DNA from: Ottowia sp. SB7-C50
Lineage (GTDB): Bacteria > Pseudomonadota > Gammaproteobacteria > Burkholderiales > Burkholderiaceae_C
DNA: 64,000 nucleotides
Direction of reading: 5' to 3'
NCBI RefSeq assembly: GCF_033110285.1
Contig: NZ_CP136995.1
Span: forward strand, 558,001-622,000
The notes under the pieces were generated by a model that saw nothing but the letters and a program-made list of their open reading frames with translations, did no database searches and had not been told where the DNA came from. Positions 35,350 to 44,143 of this stretch are shown here, in pieces. Numbering within the stretch: position 1 is the first letter of the stretch; each line of letters starts with the position of its first letter. The position numbers and the translations under genes were made by a program.

Positions 35350-36161
35350 GCCGGCGTCCTCCGCAGCGAGGCCACGTCGTCGATGGAGCCCAGGTAGGCC
35401 TCGATCACCGCCGCATCGCTTTGCACTTCGCGCGGCGTGCCGGTGGCCAGCACCTGGCCCTGGTTCATGGCCACCACGCGATCCGACACGCGCGAGACCA
35501 GCGTCATGTCGTGCTCCACCATCAGCACCGTCACGCCCAGCTCGTGCACGATGTCCTGGATCCAGAACGCCATGTCGCCCGTTTCTTCCACGTTCAGGCC
35601 CGACGAGGGCTCATCCAGCAGCAGCAACTGCGGCTCGGCGCACAGGGCGCGCGCCAGTTCCACCACCTTGCGCACGCCATAGGGCAACCCGGCCACCATG
35701 GAATCGCGGTAGTGCTGCAAGTCGAGCAGGTCGATCACGCGCTCGACGCGCTCGCGCGCCTGCACCTCGGCCGCGCGCGTGGCGGGGGTGAAGAACAGCT
35801 CGCTCCAGAAGCCGGTCTGGCGGTGCGTGTGGCGCCCAATCAGCAGGTTGTGCAGCACGGTGGCGTGCTCGAACAGCTCGATGTTCTGGAACGTGCGCGC
35901 AATCCCCAAGCCCGCCACGCGGTGCGGCGGCTGGTCGGTGAGCTTGACTGTGCCGTGGGGGCCGGCGTAGTCGATCTGCCCGCTGGTGGGCGTGTAGATG
36001 CGGCTGATCAGGTTGAACACCGTCGTCTTGCCAGCGCCGTTGGGGCCGATCAGCGTGAACACCTCGCCGCGCCGCACGTCGAAGCTGACGTCGTTGACTG
36101 CCAGCACGCCGCCAAAGCGCACGCTGAGGTTGCGCGCGGACAGAAGCACATCGCCCGTCAT
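35346..36161 (-). CDS. livG: Liv-type ABC transporter ATPase (LivG family)
   Basis: A 271-residue ATP-binding protein: Walker [10 protein letters not shown] (~residue 38), [12 protein letters not shown] (Q-loop, ~85), signature [15 protein letters not shown] (~158), Walker [13 protein letters not shown] (~175) and the H-loop in [13 protein letters not shown]. LivG types have the longer helical domain seen here (HTHRQTGFW...). The ATG at 36161 is the natural start because the upstream open frame only extends into a repeat. It forms the second ATPase of the uptake system, coupled to livF by a 4-bp overlap. Confidence 0.9.
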   Translation of the reverse strand: MTGDVLLSARNLSVRFGGVLAVNDVSFDVRRGEVFTLIGPNGAGKTTVFNLISRIYTPTSGQIDYAGPHGTVKLTDQPPHRVAGLGIARTFQNIELFEHATVLHNLLIGRHTHRQTGFWSELFFTPATRAAEVQARERVERVIDLLDLQHYRDSMVAGLPYGVRKVVELARALCAEPQLLLLDEPSSGLNVEETGDMAFWIQDIVHELGVTVLMVEHDMTLVSRVSDRVVAMNQGQVLATGTPREVQSDAAVIEAYLGSIDDVASLRRTPA

Positions 36162-36175
36162 GCGGCCACTCCACC

Positions 36176-36297
36176 AAACAGCCCGCAGGGCGAGGCGGCC
36201 GCGGAGCAGGCCATGCCAGTGACCGCCGTGGCCGGACCTGTGCCGGCCACCAGCGGTGTCCCCCCTTGGGGGGAAGGCGCGAAGCGACTCAGGGGGG
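36176..36297. repeat. dispersed CTGCTCCGCGGCC element, reverse copy
   Basis: GGCCGCGGAGCAGGCCATGCC at the left and CCCCTTGGGGGGAAGGCGCG with GCGACTCAGGGGGGG at the right are the reverse of the element at 23793-23906. It separates the LivM and LivG genes. Confidence 0.8.
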
Positions 36298-36298
36298 G

Positions 36299-37375
36299 TC
36301 ATTTCAGTCTGTCCGATTTTTGAAAGGACTTCTGCCGCTTGAACATGCCCTTGCGGTAGAACGGGAACAGCTGCAGCCAAGTGCGGATCTTCAACCAGCG
36401 GCCGTACAGGCCCATCGGCTCGAACAGCACGAAGAGGATCAGCACTGCGCCGTAGACCACCGCCTGCAGGCCGGGCGCCTGGCCGATGGCGGCGGGCAGG
36501 TAGTCCTTGACGATGGCGATGATCTGCGGCATGGCGATGAGGAAAGCCGCACCCAGGAAGGCGCCATGCACCGACCCCAGGCCGCCGATGACCACCAGCA
36601 ACAACAGGTCGATCGACTGGATGATGCTGAACTGGTCGGGCGAGAGGAACTGCAGCTTGTGCGCATACAGCGCGCCGCCCAGCCCCGCCAGCGCGGCCGA
36701 CAGCGCAAACGACAGCGTCTTGTAGCGCGCCAGGTGAATGCCCATGCTTTGCGCCGAAATTTCGGAATCGCGGATCGCCACGAAGGCCCGGCCGGTGGAC
36801 GAGCGCAGCAGGTTGAGCACGCCCAGCGTCACCAGCACCGCGGTGACCAGGCAGACGAAATAGAAGCCTTCGCTGGAATCGACCTTCCAGCCAAAAATTT
36901 CGGGCGCCTTGACGTGCATGCCCGCGTTGCCGCCGGTGAGCTTTTCCCAGCGGGCGAAGACTTCTTCGACGATGAAGCCGAACGACAGCGTGGCGATGCC
37001 CAGGTAGATGCCCTTCAGGCGCAGCGCCGGCAGCCCCACCACGATGCCGACCGACGCCGCCAGCCCGGCCGCGCACAGCATGGCGATGGGAAACGGCAAG
37101 CCCAGGTTGGTCAATACGCCTTGCGTGTAGGCGCCCACGCCCAGAAAGGCCGCGTGGCCCATCGAGAACTGCCCCGTGAAACCCGCCAGTAGCATCAGCC
37201 CCAGGCCGACGATGCCGTAGATCAGCACGAAGGTAAGCTGCGCCAGCCAGTATTCCGGGAAGATCCAGGGCGCGGCCAGCAACAGCGCGAGCAGCGCGGT
37301 GTACCAGAAGACCTGGCCGCCGTGCTTGGCCAGGCGGATGTCCTGATCGTAATCGGTCTTGAAGATGAAGCGCAT
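36299..37375 (-). CDS. livM: Liv-type ABC transporter permease (LivM family)
   Basis: A 358-residue inner-membrane protein with about ten hydrophobic segments and the family core GFTGQFSMGHAAFLGVGAYT (~residues 65-84) plus GGLGSVHGAFLGAAFL (~268). It forms the translocation path with LivH. It begins 3 bp behind livH. The C-terminal Lys-rich tail (KKGMFKRQKSFQK) faces the cytoplasm. The G7 run just after its stop is intergenic, so no frameshift is implied here. Confidence 0.92.
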   Translation of the reverse strand: MRFIFKTDYDQDIRLAKHGGQVFWYTALLALLLAAPWIFPEYWLAQLTFVLIYGIVGLGLMLLAGFTGQFSMGHAAFLGVGAYTQGVLTNLGLPFPIAMLCAAGLAASVGIVVGLPALRLKGIYLGIATLSFGFIVEEVFARWEKLTGGNAGMHVKAPEIFGWKVDSSEGFYFVCLVTAVLVTLGVLNLLRSSTGRAFVAIRDSEISAQSMGIHLARYKTLSFALSAALAGLGGALYAHKLQFLSPDQFSIIQSIDLLLLVVIGGLGSVHGAFLGAAFLIAMPQIIAIVKDYLPAAIGQAPGLQAVVYGAVLILFVLFEPMGLYGRWLKIRTWLQLFPFYRKGMFKRQKSFQKSDRLK

Positions 37376-37378
37376 CGT

Positions 37379-38254
37379 TCAGACCTTCTTGCGCAGTTTT
37401 TCGCCAAACAGGCCGTTCGGCTTGACCATCAGCATGATGAGCACCACCACGTAGGCGGCAATGTCCTTGAAGCCCTCTGGCAGGTAAAAGCCCGACAAGG
37501 ATTCAACAATGCCGATGATCAGCCCGCCCACGATGGCGCCCGGCAGGCTGCCGAAGCCGCCCACCACCGCGGCGGGAAAGGCCTTCAACCCGATGAAGCC
37601 CATGTTGGCGTGCACGAAGGTAATGGGCGCCAGCAGCAGACCGGCAATGGCCGCCACCGCCGCCGCCAGCCCCCACACCAGGCCGTTCAGCCGCTTGACC
37701 GGAATGCCCATGTAATACGCCGCCAGCTGGTTTTGCGACGACGCCTGCATGGCGATGCCCAGCTTGCTGTACTTGAACATGGCGTACAGGCCCAGGCACA
37801 GCAGCGCGGTGACGGCGATGATCACCACCTGCTCGGCGCTCAGCACCAGGCCGGCCAGGTTCCAGGTCACGTCCTTGTAGGGCACCGGCAGCGTGTGCGT
37901 TTCGGTACCGATGCCGGGAATCATGGTGATCAGGCCGCGCCCCACATAGCCCAGGCCAATGGTCAGCATGACGATGGAAAACGCCGGCTGGCCCAGGATG
38001 GGGCGGATCACCACGCGCTCGGTCACCACGCCCACCAGCGCCATGGCGGCGATGCTGGCGATCACCGTCAGCCAGAACGGAAAGCCCAGCATCGTCAGGC
38101 CCGCCAGGCCGCAGAACGCGCCCAGCATCATCAGCTCGCCCTGGGCAAAGCTGACGGTTTCGGTGGCCTTGTAGATCAGCACGAAGCCCAGCGCGATCAG
38201 GCCGTAAATACAGCCCTGCGCAATGCCGCTGATCACCAACTGCAGAAACTGCAT
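37379..38254 (-). CDS. livH: Liv-type ABC transporter permease (LivH family)
   Basis: A 291-residue membrane protein, eight or so hydrophobic segments, with SFAQGELMMLGAF (~residue 34-46) and FGSLPGAIVGGLIIGIVESL (~230) as in LivH. First gene of the minus-strand operon livH-livM-livG-livF-ligase-two receptors. The promoter region is shared with the divergent hydratase at 38447 and contains an AtuR-type operator 114 bp upstream of the livH start, which suggests the transporter is under the same control as the degradation genes. Confidence 0.92.
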   Translation of the reverse strand: MQFLQLVISGIAQGCIYGLIALGFVLIYKATETVSFAQGELMMLGAFCGLAGLTMLGFPFWLTVIASIAAMALVGVVTERVVIRPILGQPAFSIVMLTIGLGYVGRGLITMIPGIGTETHTLPVPYKDVTWNLAGLVLSAEQVVIIAVTALLCLGLYAMFKYSKLGIAMQASSQNQLAAYYMGIPVKRLNGLVWGLAAAVAAIAGLLLAPITFVHANMGFIGLKAFPAAVVGGFGSLPGAIVGGLIIGIVESLSGFYLPEGFKDIAAYVVVLIMLMVKPNGLFGEKLRKKV

Positions 38255-38367
38255 TTGACTCCTGTGGTTTCAGTCCTGTCGGAATTCGGCGCAACTGTAG
38301 TGGCCGCAAGCCCGCAGTGAGCTAGTGCAAACCCTGTGACAAGTCGCCAACGCGTCTATTGTGCTGA

Positions 38368-38405
38368 ATTTTCACCAAGCAATCACTTGGTAAAAATCCT
38401 ATACT
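38368..38405 (+). promoter_or_regulatory. AtuR-type operator copy 2 with -10 box
   Basis: ATTTT-C-ACCAAG, six bases, CTTGGT-A-AAAAT (38368-38397): outer and inner arms are complementary with one mismatched pair between them. TATACT (38400-38405) sits 17.5 bp from the palindrome centre, exactly as at 42821-42826. It lies between the divergent livH and hydratase genes. Confidence 0.75.
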
Positions 38406-38446
38406 GGCCGCGACGAGTGGCAGGCTCGACCTGGAGGGGACCGGTC

Positions 38447-39292
38447 ATGGACGAAAAGACAGTGCGGGTGGACAAGGACGGCCCCGTCACCGTGATCACG
38501 CTGGACCGGCCCGACGTGCGCAACGCCGTCGATGCTGCCACGGCGCGCGCGCTGCATGCCGCCTTCGTGGCCTTCGAGCACGACGCCGACGCGCGGGTGG
38601 CGGTGTTCCACGGGGCGCACGGTCACTTCTGCGCCGGGTGGGACCTGAAATCCGGCGCCCGCATGGCCGGCGAAGCGGATCGCCATGTGCGCCAGCTGCT
38701 GGCCGACCTGGACTACCCACCGCAAGCGCCCGAGCCGCGCGGCCCCATGGGCCCGTCGCGCCTGCTGCTCACCAAGCCGGTGATTGCCGCCGTCAGCGGC
38801 GCGGCCGTGGCCGGCGGCATGGAACTGGCGCTGTGGTGCGACCTGAGGGTGATGGAGGCAGACGCCTACTTCGGCGTCTATTGCCGCCGCTTCGGCGTGC
38901 CGCTGATCGACGGCGGCACCGTGCGCCTGCCGCGCCTCATCGGCCAGAGCCGCGCGCTGGACCTGATCCTGACCGGGCGCCGCGTCGATGCCGACGAGTC
39001 GCTGGCCATGGGCCTGGCCAACCGCGTCGTGCCCACCGGCGACGCACGCCCTGCCGCCGTCGCCCTGGCACACCAGATCGCCGCCTTTCCGCAGGCGACG
39101 ATGCGCGCCGACCGCATGAGCGCCCTCACCCAGTGGGACTGGCCGCTGGCCGAAGCCATGCAGCGCGAATGGGCGCAGGGCCGTGAATGCCTGGCCGACG
39201 CGCTGGCCGGGGCGGCGCGGTTTGCGGGTGGGGAAGGGCGGCACGGCACAGGGCTCGGCCGCGATCCATCAGACGCTGCGCCATGCGCGTGA
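38447..39292 (+). CDS. enoyl-CoA hydratase/isomerase (crotonase family)
   Basis: A 281-residue crotonase. VITLDRPDVRNAVD near the start, the oxyanion-hole segments HFCAGWDLKSGARM (~residue 60-73) and AVSGAAVAGGMELALWCDL (~residues 110-128), and CRRFGVPLIDGGTVRLPRLIG with a probable catalytic Asp (~150). The start at 38447 is behind GGAGGGG; the open frame continues upstream but only into the operator. It is the first gene downstream of the AtuR-type operator and would act in beta-oxidation of the unsaturated or branched chain. The exact double-bond substrate is unknown. Confidence 0.85.
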   Translation: MDEKTVRVDKDGPVTVITLDRPDVRNAVDAATARALHAAFVAFEHDADARVAVFHGAHGHFCAGWDLKSGARMAGEADRHVRQLLADLDYPPQAPEPRGPMGPSRLLLTKPVIAAVSGAAVAGGMELALWCDLRVMEADAYFGVYCRRFGVPLIDGGTVRLPRLIGQSRALDLILTGRRVDADESLAMGLANRVVPTGDARPAAVALAHQIAAFPQATMRADRMSALTQWDWPLAEAMQREWAQGRECLADALAGAARFAGGEGRHGTGLGRDPSDAAPCA

Positions 39293-39453
39293 GTGCGCGC
39301 CCCGAGCGGGGCGATGCCGGACGAGGGCGCTTCGGCGCCTGCGTTGGCTGTGGGCCCAGGATTGTTGGACACCATTCGGCGTGGGGCACAATCCGTCAAT
39401 CCACGCTGACAAACTGCAGTCGCTCCTGCATCACAGATTTTCCGCTTGCCTTC
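39293..39453. other. gap between hydratase and MarR genes
   Basis: 161 bp. It has a small GC hairpin (CGCCCC-GAGC-GGGGCG, 39299-39314) without a T-run, and a CCGTCAAT sequence at about 39392-39399 that resembles a half of the operator at 39913. No gene is seen. Confidence 0.4.
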
Positions 39454-39888
39454 ATGAGTCCGCGCCCGCCCCAACTCCGCCAACTGCTGATGGCCCGTTT
39501 CGACTGGATGGAAGCGCGGGTCATGGAAAACGCCGTGCGCGAGGGTTACGGCGGCGTGACCACGGCGATGAACCGCATGTTCGCGCACCTGCATGGCAAG
39601 CCGATGGGTTTGTCTGAACTGGCGCGAGTTCTGTCCGTGTCGCGCCAGGCGGTGCACCAGCTAGCCAATGACGCGGCGGCCATGGGGCTGGTGGAGTTTG
39701 TTCCGTCCGAGCGCGACGGTCGTGTCAAGCTCCTGCGCTTCACCGAGAAGGGGTGGGTCATGGTGGAGCAGGCTCTGCGCGCGTTTGAGCGCATCGAGCA
39801 GGAGCTGGTCGAGACGCTGGGCCCCGAAGACGTAGCGGCGCTGCGGCGCATCCTGGCCAAGCCCTGGTCGGCCGACGAGCGGGCCTGA
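39454..39888 (+). CDS. MarR-family transcriptional regulator
   Basis: A 144-residue winged-helix protein. The recognition helix region is MGLSELARVLSVSRQAVHQL (~residues 51-70) and the wing is VEFVPSERDGRVKLLRFTEKG (~80-100). MarR proteins repress and are released by small phenolic or CoA ligands. The start ATG at 39454 follows a short leader. A long perfect palindrome lies 24 bp downstream of its stop, in front of the acyl-CoA synthetase gene, so that gene and the receptor behind it are likely targets. Confidence 0.87.
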   Translation: MSPRPPQLRQLLMARFDWMEARVMENAVREGYGGVTTAMNRMFAHLHGKPMGLSELARVLSVSRQAVHQLANDAAAMGLVEFVPSERDGRVKLLRFTEKGWVMVEQALRAFERIEQELVETLGPEDVAALRRILAKPWSADERA

Positions 39889-39912
39889 TCTCAAGGGAAA
39901 ACCCCAGCGAAA

Positions 39913-39938
39913 AATTCGTCAATCTCAATTGACGAATT
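39913..39938. promoter_or_regulatory. MarR-type operator before the acyl-CoA synthetase gene
   Basis: A perfect 11-bp inverted repeat, AATTCGTCAAT and its complement ATTGACGAATT, with a 4-bp spacer (CTCA). It lies 84 bp upstream of the synthetase start. The adjacent MarR protein is the obvious candidate binder. Confidence 0.78.
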
Positions 39939-40021
39939 AGGCGAAGCTTCGAACAATCCTTCCTGTCATCCCGGCCTGCCGCAATCGCGCGCATGGCCGC
40001 AAGGGCGTTGGAGGTCTGTCC

Positions 40022-41710
40022 ATGTCATCGTCATTCGAGGTGCTGCGGCGCGAGCGCGCGGGGCGGCCGGTGCCGCGCACCATGATGGATGCGCCGCTGC
40101 GTGTGACCGACGTGATGCGCCGGGCGGAGCTGCTGTTCCCCGGTGTCGAGGTGGTGAGCCGCCATGGCCCCGGGGACGTGCGGCGCTCCAACTACCGCGC
40201 TGTCGCGCGCGAAGCGCTCGCCCTGGCGGGCGCGTTGAAGGGCTTTGGCATCACGCCCGGCCAGCGCGTGGCCACGCTCATGTGGAACCACGCCGCCCAT
40301 CTGGCGGCGTACTACGCCGTTCCCGCGATCGGCGCGGTCTTGCACCCGCTCAATCCCCGTCTGATGCCCGAGGAGCTGGCGTACATCGTGGCAGACGCTG
40401 GCGATGTCGCGCTGCTGGTAGACGACGACCTGCTGCCGCTGTGGCGGCAGGTCGCCGAGCATGTCAGTCTGGATCACGTCATCGTTCATCCGCTTGGTGC
40501 GCCGGCGCCAGCCGCCGAATCTGCGCCGGGAGCCGGCCATCGCCTGTGGGCCGAGACTCTGGCGGATGCCACGCCGTTGCCCGGCTGGCCGGAGGATGCA
40601 TTCGACGAACGCGATCCCGTGTCGATCTGCTACACCTCGGGCACCACAGGGCGCCCCAAGGGCGTGGTGTATTCGCACCGGTCGATACTGCTGCACGGAC
40701 TCGGGGCGGCAACGCCGGACGCGCTCAACCTGTCGGGCCGCGACACCGTGATGGCGCTTGCGCCGATGTTCCATGCCAACGCCTGGTCTATGCCGCACAC
40801 CTCGGCCATGCTGGGGCAGAAGCAGGTGTTCACTGGCCCGCGAGCCACACCGGCCGAAATCATGGATCTGTTCGTCAATGAGCAGGCCAATGTGTCGCTG
40901 GGTGTGCCGACCTTCTGGAGTGATGTGCTGAACGTGATCGACCAGCACCCCGGTCGCTGGAGGTTTCCGGCCGGCACGCGCATCTATTGCGGCGGTTCCG
41001 CACCGCCGCCCGAGATGTTTCGCCGCTTTGACCGGCTCGGTGTGCACCTGCAGACCGGCTGGGGCATGACCGAAACCTCGCCGATGGGCAGCCAGACCTG
41101 GGTGCGGCCGGAATACCGCGATCTCACGGGCGAGGCGCTGATTCACCTGCGCGTGTCCAACGGGCTGCCGCTGCCCTTTATCGAGATGCGCCACGTCGAC
41201 GAGAGTGGCGCGGTGCAGCCGCACGACGGCGTGGCCATGGGCGAGTTACAGGTGCGGGGGCCGTGGGTGACCAGCGCCTATATTGGCCACCCGCAGCCCA
41301 TTTCAGCCACCACGGCCGACGGCTGGATGAAGACGGGCGACATCGTGGTGTTTCAGCCCGACGGCTACATGCGCCTGGTGGACAGGTTGAAAGACCTGGT
41401 CAAGTCCGGCGGCGAATGGATCAGTTCCGTGGACATGGAGAAGGCCCTGTGTGACCACCCGGCCGTGGCTGAAGCGGCCGTGATCGCCGTACCTGACGAG
41501 CGCTGGAGCGAGCGGCCGCTGGCGCTGCTCGTGCTCAAGCCCGGAAACAGCCATGTGAGCGCCAGTGACATCCAGGACCACCTGCGTCCGCGCTTTGCCA
41601 AATGGATGGTGCCCGATCACATCGAATTTGTGACCGAACTGCCCCGCACGTCGGTCGGCAAGCTGAACAAGCTTGCGCTTCGGCGCCAGTACACCGATTC
41701 CGCGCGTTGA
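40022..41710 (+). CDS. fatty-acyl-CoA synthetase (AMP-forming, medium-chain type)
   Basis: A 562-residue ANL ligase. P-loop SICYTSGTTGRPKGVVYSHRS (~residues 200-220; core SGTTGRPKG), GWGMTETSPMG (~345), the hinge DGWMKTGDIVVFQPDGYMRLVDR (core GWMKTGDI, ~435) and the catalytic-Lys region LPRTSVGKLNK (~545) are all intact. It activates a carboxylic acid to its CoA thioester and resembles AlkK-like medium-chain enzymes. It probably forms an operon with the Bug receptor 45 bp downstream, which would supply the acid. A MarR-type operator precedes it. Confidence 0.9.
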   Translation: MSSSFEVLRRERAGRPVPRTMMDAPLRVTDVMRRAELLFPGVEVVSRHGPGDVRRSNYRAVAREALALAGALKGFGITPGQRVATLMWNHAAHLAAYYAVPAIGAVLHPLNPRLMPEELAYIVADAGDVALLVDDDLLPLWRQVAEHVSLDHVIVHPLGAPAPAAESAPGAGHRLWAETLADATPLPGWPEDAFDERDPVSICYTSGTTGRPKGVVYSHRSILLHGLGAATPDALNLSGRDTVMALAPMFHANAWSMPHTSAMLGQKQVFTGPRATPAEIMDLFVNEQANVSLGVPTFWSDVLNVIDQHPGRWRFPAGTRIYCGGSAPPPEMFRRFDRLGVHLQTGWGMTETSPMGSQTWVRPEYRDLTGEALIHLRVSNGLPLPFIEMRHVDESGAVQPHDGVAMGELQVRGPWVTSAYIGHPQPISATTADGWMKTGDIVVFQPDGYMRLVDRLKDLVKSGGEWISSVDMEKALCDHPAVAEAAVIAVPDERWSERPLALLVLKPGNSHVSASDIQDHLRPRFAKWMVPDHIEFVTELPRTSVGKLNKLALRRQYTDSAR

Positions 41711-41755
41711 TCGCTGCCAACCGCGTCCCGCTTCACACAACCTGGAGAAGAGACC

Positions 41756-42742
41756 ATGCACAGCCACATTCCTCGTCGACGCTTCTGTGGCCTGCTGGCC
41801 GTCGCGGCGCTGGGCGCTACCAGCGCCGTCATCGCCGCACCGCTGGAGCAAGCGCGCATCCTGTGCGGCTTTCCAGCCGGTAGCACCATCGACGTGGTGG
41901 CGCGCCGCGTGGCCGACAAGCTGGCCGCGGCGGGCTACGCCAAGTCGGTGGTCGTGGACAACCGCACCGGCGCCGGCGGCCAGTTGGCCGTCAGTGCGAC
42001 CAAGGGCCAGGCGGCCGATGGCAGCGTGATCCTCATCACGCCCATGTCGATTCTCGGCATCTACCCCCACACCTACAAGAAGCTGCCCTACGACGCCGCG
42101 ACCGACCTGACGCCCGTGGCCAATGGCGTCAGCTTCGACTATGGCTTTGCAGTCGGACCGGCCGTGCCGGACAGCGTCAAGACCATCCCCGAATTCATGG
42201 CCTGGGCCAAGGCCAATCCCAGCAAGGCCAGCGTAGGTTCGCCTGCACCGGGGTCGACGCTGCACTTCTCGGCACTGACGCTGGGGCGGGCCTCGGGCGT
42301 TGACCTTACGCACATTGGCTTTCGCGGATCGCAGGCCGGCATTCAGGACTTGCTGGGCGCGCAACTGCCGGCCATGTCCAGCCCGCTCGGCGAGTTCTTG
42401 CGCCACGCGCCGGCCGGCAAGCTGCGCATCCTCGGCACGTCGGGGGCCAAGCGCAGTCGCTTCACGCCCCAGGTGCCCACGTACGCCGAGCAGGGCTACA
42501 AGGACATGACCTACAGCGAATGGTATGGCTTCTTCGTGCCCGCCAAAGCCAGCGCCGAGACAGTCAATCGCCTGAATGCGGCATTGCGCGAGGCGCTGAA
42601 AGCGCCCGATGTGATCGAGGCGCTTCATGGCTTCGGCCTGGAGCCCACGCCCAGTTCACCCGCCGAACTGGGGGCGCTGTTGAAGGCCGATACCGACCGC
42701 TGGGCGCCCATCGTCAAGTCGATCGGCTTCACCGCAGACTGA
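41756..42742 (+). CDS. Bug/TctC-family receptor, second copy
   Basis: A 328-residue periplasmic binding protein. A signal peptide with RRRFCGLLAVAALGATSAV runs to ~residue 27. The family core is RILCGFPAGSTIDVVARRVA (~residues 33-52), VVVDNRTGAGGQLAV (~67) and QVPTYAEQGY (~240). The basic Arg run just before the hydrophobic core may make it a Tat substrate, but a clean twin-arginine motif is not certain. It follows the acyl-CoA synthetase gene, so the ligand is probably the acid that enzyme activates. No TctA or TctB gene is nearby. Confidence 0.87.
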   Translation: MHSHIPRRRFCGLLAVAALGATSAVIAAPLEQARILCGFPAGSTIDVVARRVADKLAAAGYAKSVVVDNRTGAGGQLAVSATKGQAADGSVILITPMSILGIYPHTYKKLPYDAATDLTPVANGVSFDYGFAVGPAVPDSVKTIPEFMAWAKANPSKASVGSPAPGSTLHFSALTLGRASGVDLTHIGFRGSQAGIQDLLGAQLPAMSSPLGEFLRHAPAGKLRILGTSGAKRSRFTPQVPTYAEQGYKDMTYSEWYGFFVPAKASAETVNRLNAALREALKAPDVIEALHGFGLEPTPSSPAELGALLKADTDRWAPIVKSIGFTAD

Positions 42743-42788
42743 CGCACCGCAGTCCCCCCTCCTGTCCCCTGGCGGACATTCATACTGC

Positions 42789-42826
42789 ATTTTCACCAAG
42801 CACCCACTTGGTGAAATATCTATACT
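42789..42826 (+). promoter_or_regulatory. AtuR-type operator copy 3 with -10 box
   Basis: TTTCACCAAG and its exact complement CTTGGTGAAA flank a 6-bp spacer (42791-42816). TATACT (42821-42826) is at the same distance from the centre as in copy 2. It controls the thiolase/FadB-like pair. Confidence 0.78.
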
Positions 42827-42877
42827 GGGCGTCGCGGAGCGCGTGCGCTGTCGCGCCACGACCAAGGAGTGATTTTC

Positions 42878-44083
42878 ATGACCGAAGCCTATGTTTTCGA
42901 CGCCGTGCGCACGCCGCGCGGCAAGGGCAAGAAGGACGGCAGCCTACATGAGGTCAAGCCCGTCGATCTGCTGGCCGGCACGCTCACCGCACTCCAGAGT
43001 CGTCACGATTTCGACACCGCCAGCGTCGATGACGTGGTGATGGGCGTGGTCTCGCCCATCGGTGAGCAGGGTTCCGTCATCGCCAAGGTGGCGGCACTGA
43101 AAGCAGGCTGGGACTGGCAGTGCGCGGGCGTGCAGCTGAACCGCTTCTGCGCCTCAGGCCTGGAAGCGGTCAACATGGCGGCGCAGAAGGTGCGCAGCGG
43201 CTGGGAAGACCTGGTCGTGGCCGGCGGCGTGGAGAGCATGAGCCGCGTGCCGATTGGCTCCGACGGTGGCGCGTGGGCGCAAGATCCGGCGACCAACAGC
43301 GCGACCGACTTCGTGCCGCAAGGCGTGGGGGCCGATTTGATCGCCACGCTGGAAGGCTTCTCGCGCGAGGACGTGGACCAATTTGCCGTCACATCGCAGC
43401 AGCGCGCGGCTGCAGCGCGTGAGGCGGGGTATTTCAAAGGCTCGGTGGTGCCAGTGACCGACTTCCTGGGCCAGACGATTCTGGAAGAAGACGAGTTCAT
43501 CAAGCCGCGCACCACGGTCGAGGCGCTGGCGGGGCTGCGGCCGTCGTTCGAGCAACTGGGGGCGATGGGCTTTGATGCGGTGGCCATTAGCCGCTACCCG
43601 CAGGTCGAGCGCATCCACCACGTGCACCACGCCGGCAATTCGTCGGGCATCGTGGATGGCGCGGCGGCGGTGCTGATCGGCAACGAAACGGCCATCAAGA
43701 CCCACGGCTTCAAGCCGCGTGCGCGCATCGTGGCCACGGCGCTGTCGGGCGCCGACCCGACCATCATGCTCACCGGCCCCATGCCGGCCACGCGCAAGGC
43801 ACTGGCGAAGGCGGGGCTGAAGATCGAGGACATTGACCTGTTTGAAGTGAACGAAGCCTTCGCCGCCGTGCCGATGAAGTTCATGAAGGAGTTCGGCGTG
43901 CCGCACGAGAAGGTCAACGTGAATGGCGGCGCCATTGCCCTGGGCCACCCGCTGGGCGCCACGGGCGCCATGATCCTCGGCACGCTGATTGACGAGCTGC
44001 ACCGCCGCAACCTGCGCTATGGCCTGGCCACGCTGTGCGTGGGCGGTGGCATGGGCATTGCCACCATCGTGGAGCGGGTTTAA
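42878..44083 (+). CDS. acetyl-CoA C-acyltransferase (thiolase)
   Basis: A 401-residue thiolase. The acylated Cys is in [14 protein letters not shown] (~residue 90), the His motif is [18 protein letters not shown] (~residue 352), and the second Cys is in LCVGGGMG (~387). It cleaves 3-ketoacyl-CoA to acetyl-CoA and a shortened acyl-CoA. The length and motifs are those of the FadA/FadI-like group. The start is behind CAAGGAG. It is followed after 60 bp by the multifunctional FadB-like gene, making a standard beta-oxidation pair. Confidence 0.93.
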   Translation: MTEAYVFDAVRTPRGKGKKDGSLHEVKPVDLLAGTLTALQSRHDFDTASVDDVVMGVVSPIGEQGSVIAKVAALKAGWDWQCAGVQLNRFCASGLEAVNMAAQKVRSGWEDLVVAGGVESMSRVPIGSDGGAWAQDPATNSATDFVPQGVGADLIATLEGFSREDVDQFAVTSQQRAAAAREAGYFKGSVVPVTDFLGQTILEEDEFIKPRTTVEALAGLRPSFEQLGAMGFDAVAISRYPQVERIHHVHHAGNSSGIVDGAAAVLIGNETAIKTHGFKPRARIVATALSGADPTIMLTGPMPATRKALAKAGLKIEDIDLFEVNEAFAAVPMKFMKEFGVPHEKVNVNGGAIALGHPLGATGAMILGTLIDELHRRNLRYGLATLCVGGGMGIATIVERV

Positions 44084-44097
44084 AGGAAATCAGCCTC

Positions 44098-44141
44098 CAG
44101 CGCTTGATGGTCAAGCGCAGGCAGCTATCAAATTCATAGAG
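44098..44141 (+). repeat. copy of the dispersed AGCTAT motif
   Basis: CAGCGCTTGATGGTC, then AAGCGCAGGCAGCTATCAAA and TTCATAGAGCC, immediately before the ATG at 44144. It is the fullest copy in the window. Confidence 0.65.
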
Positions 44142-44143
44142 CC

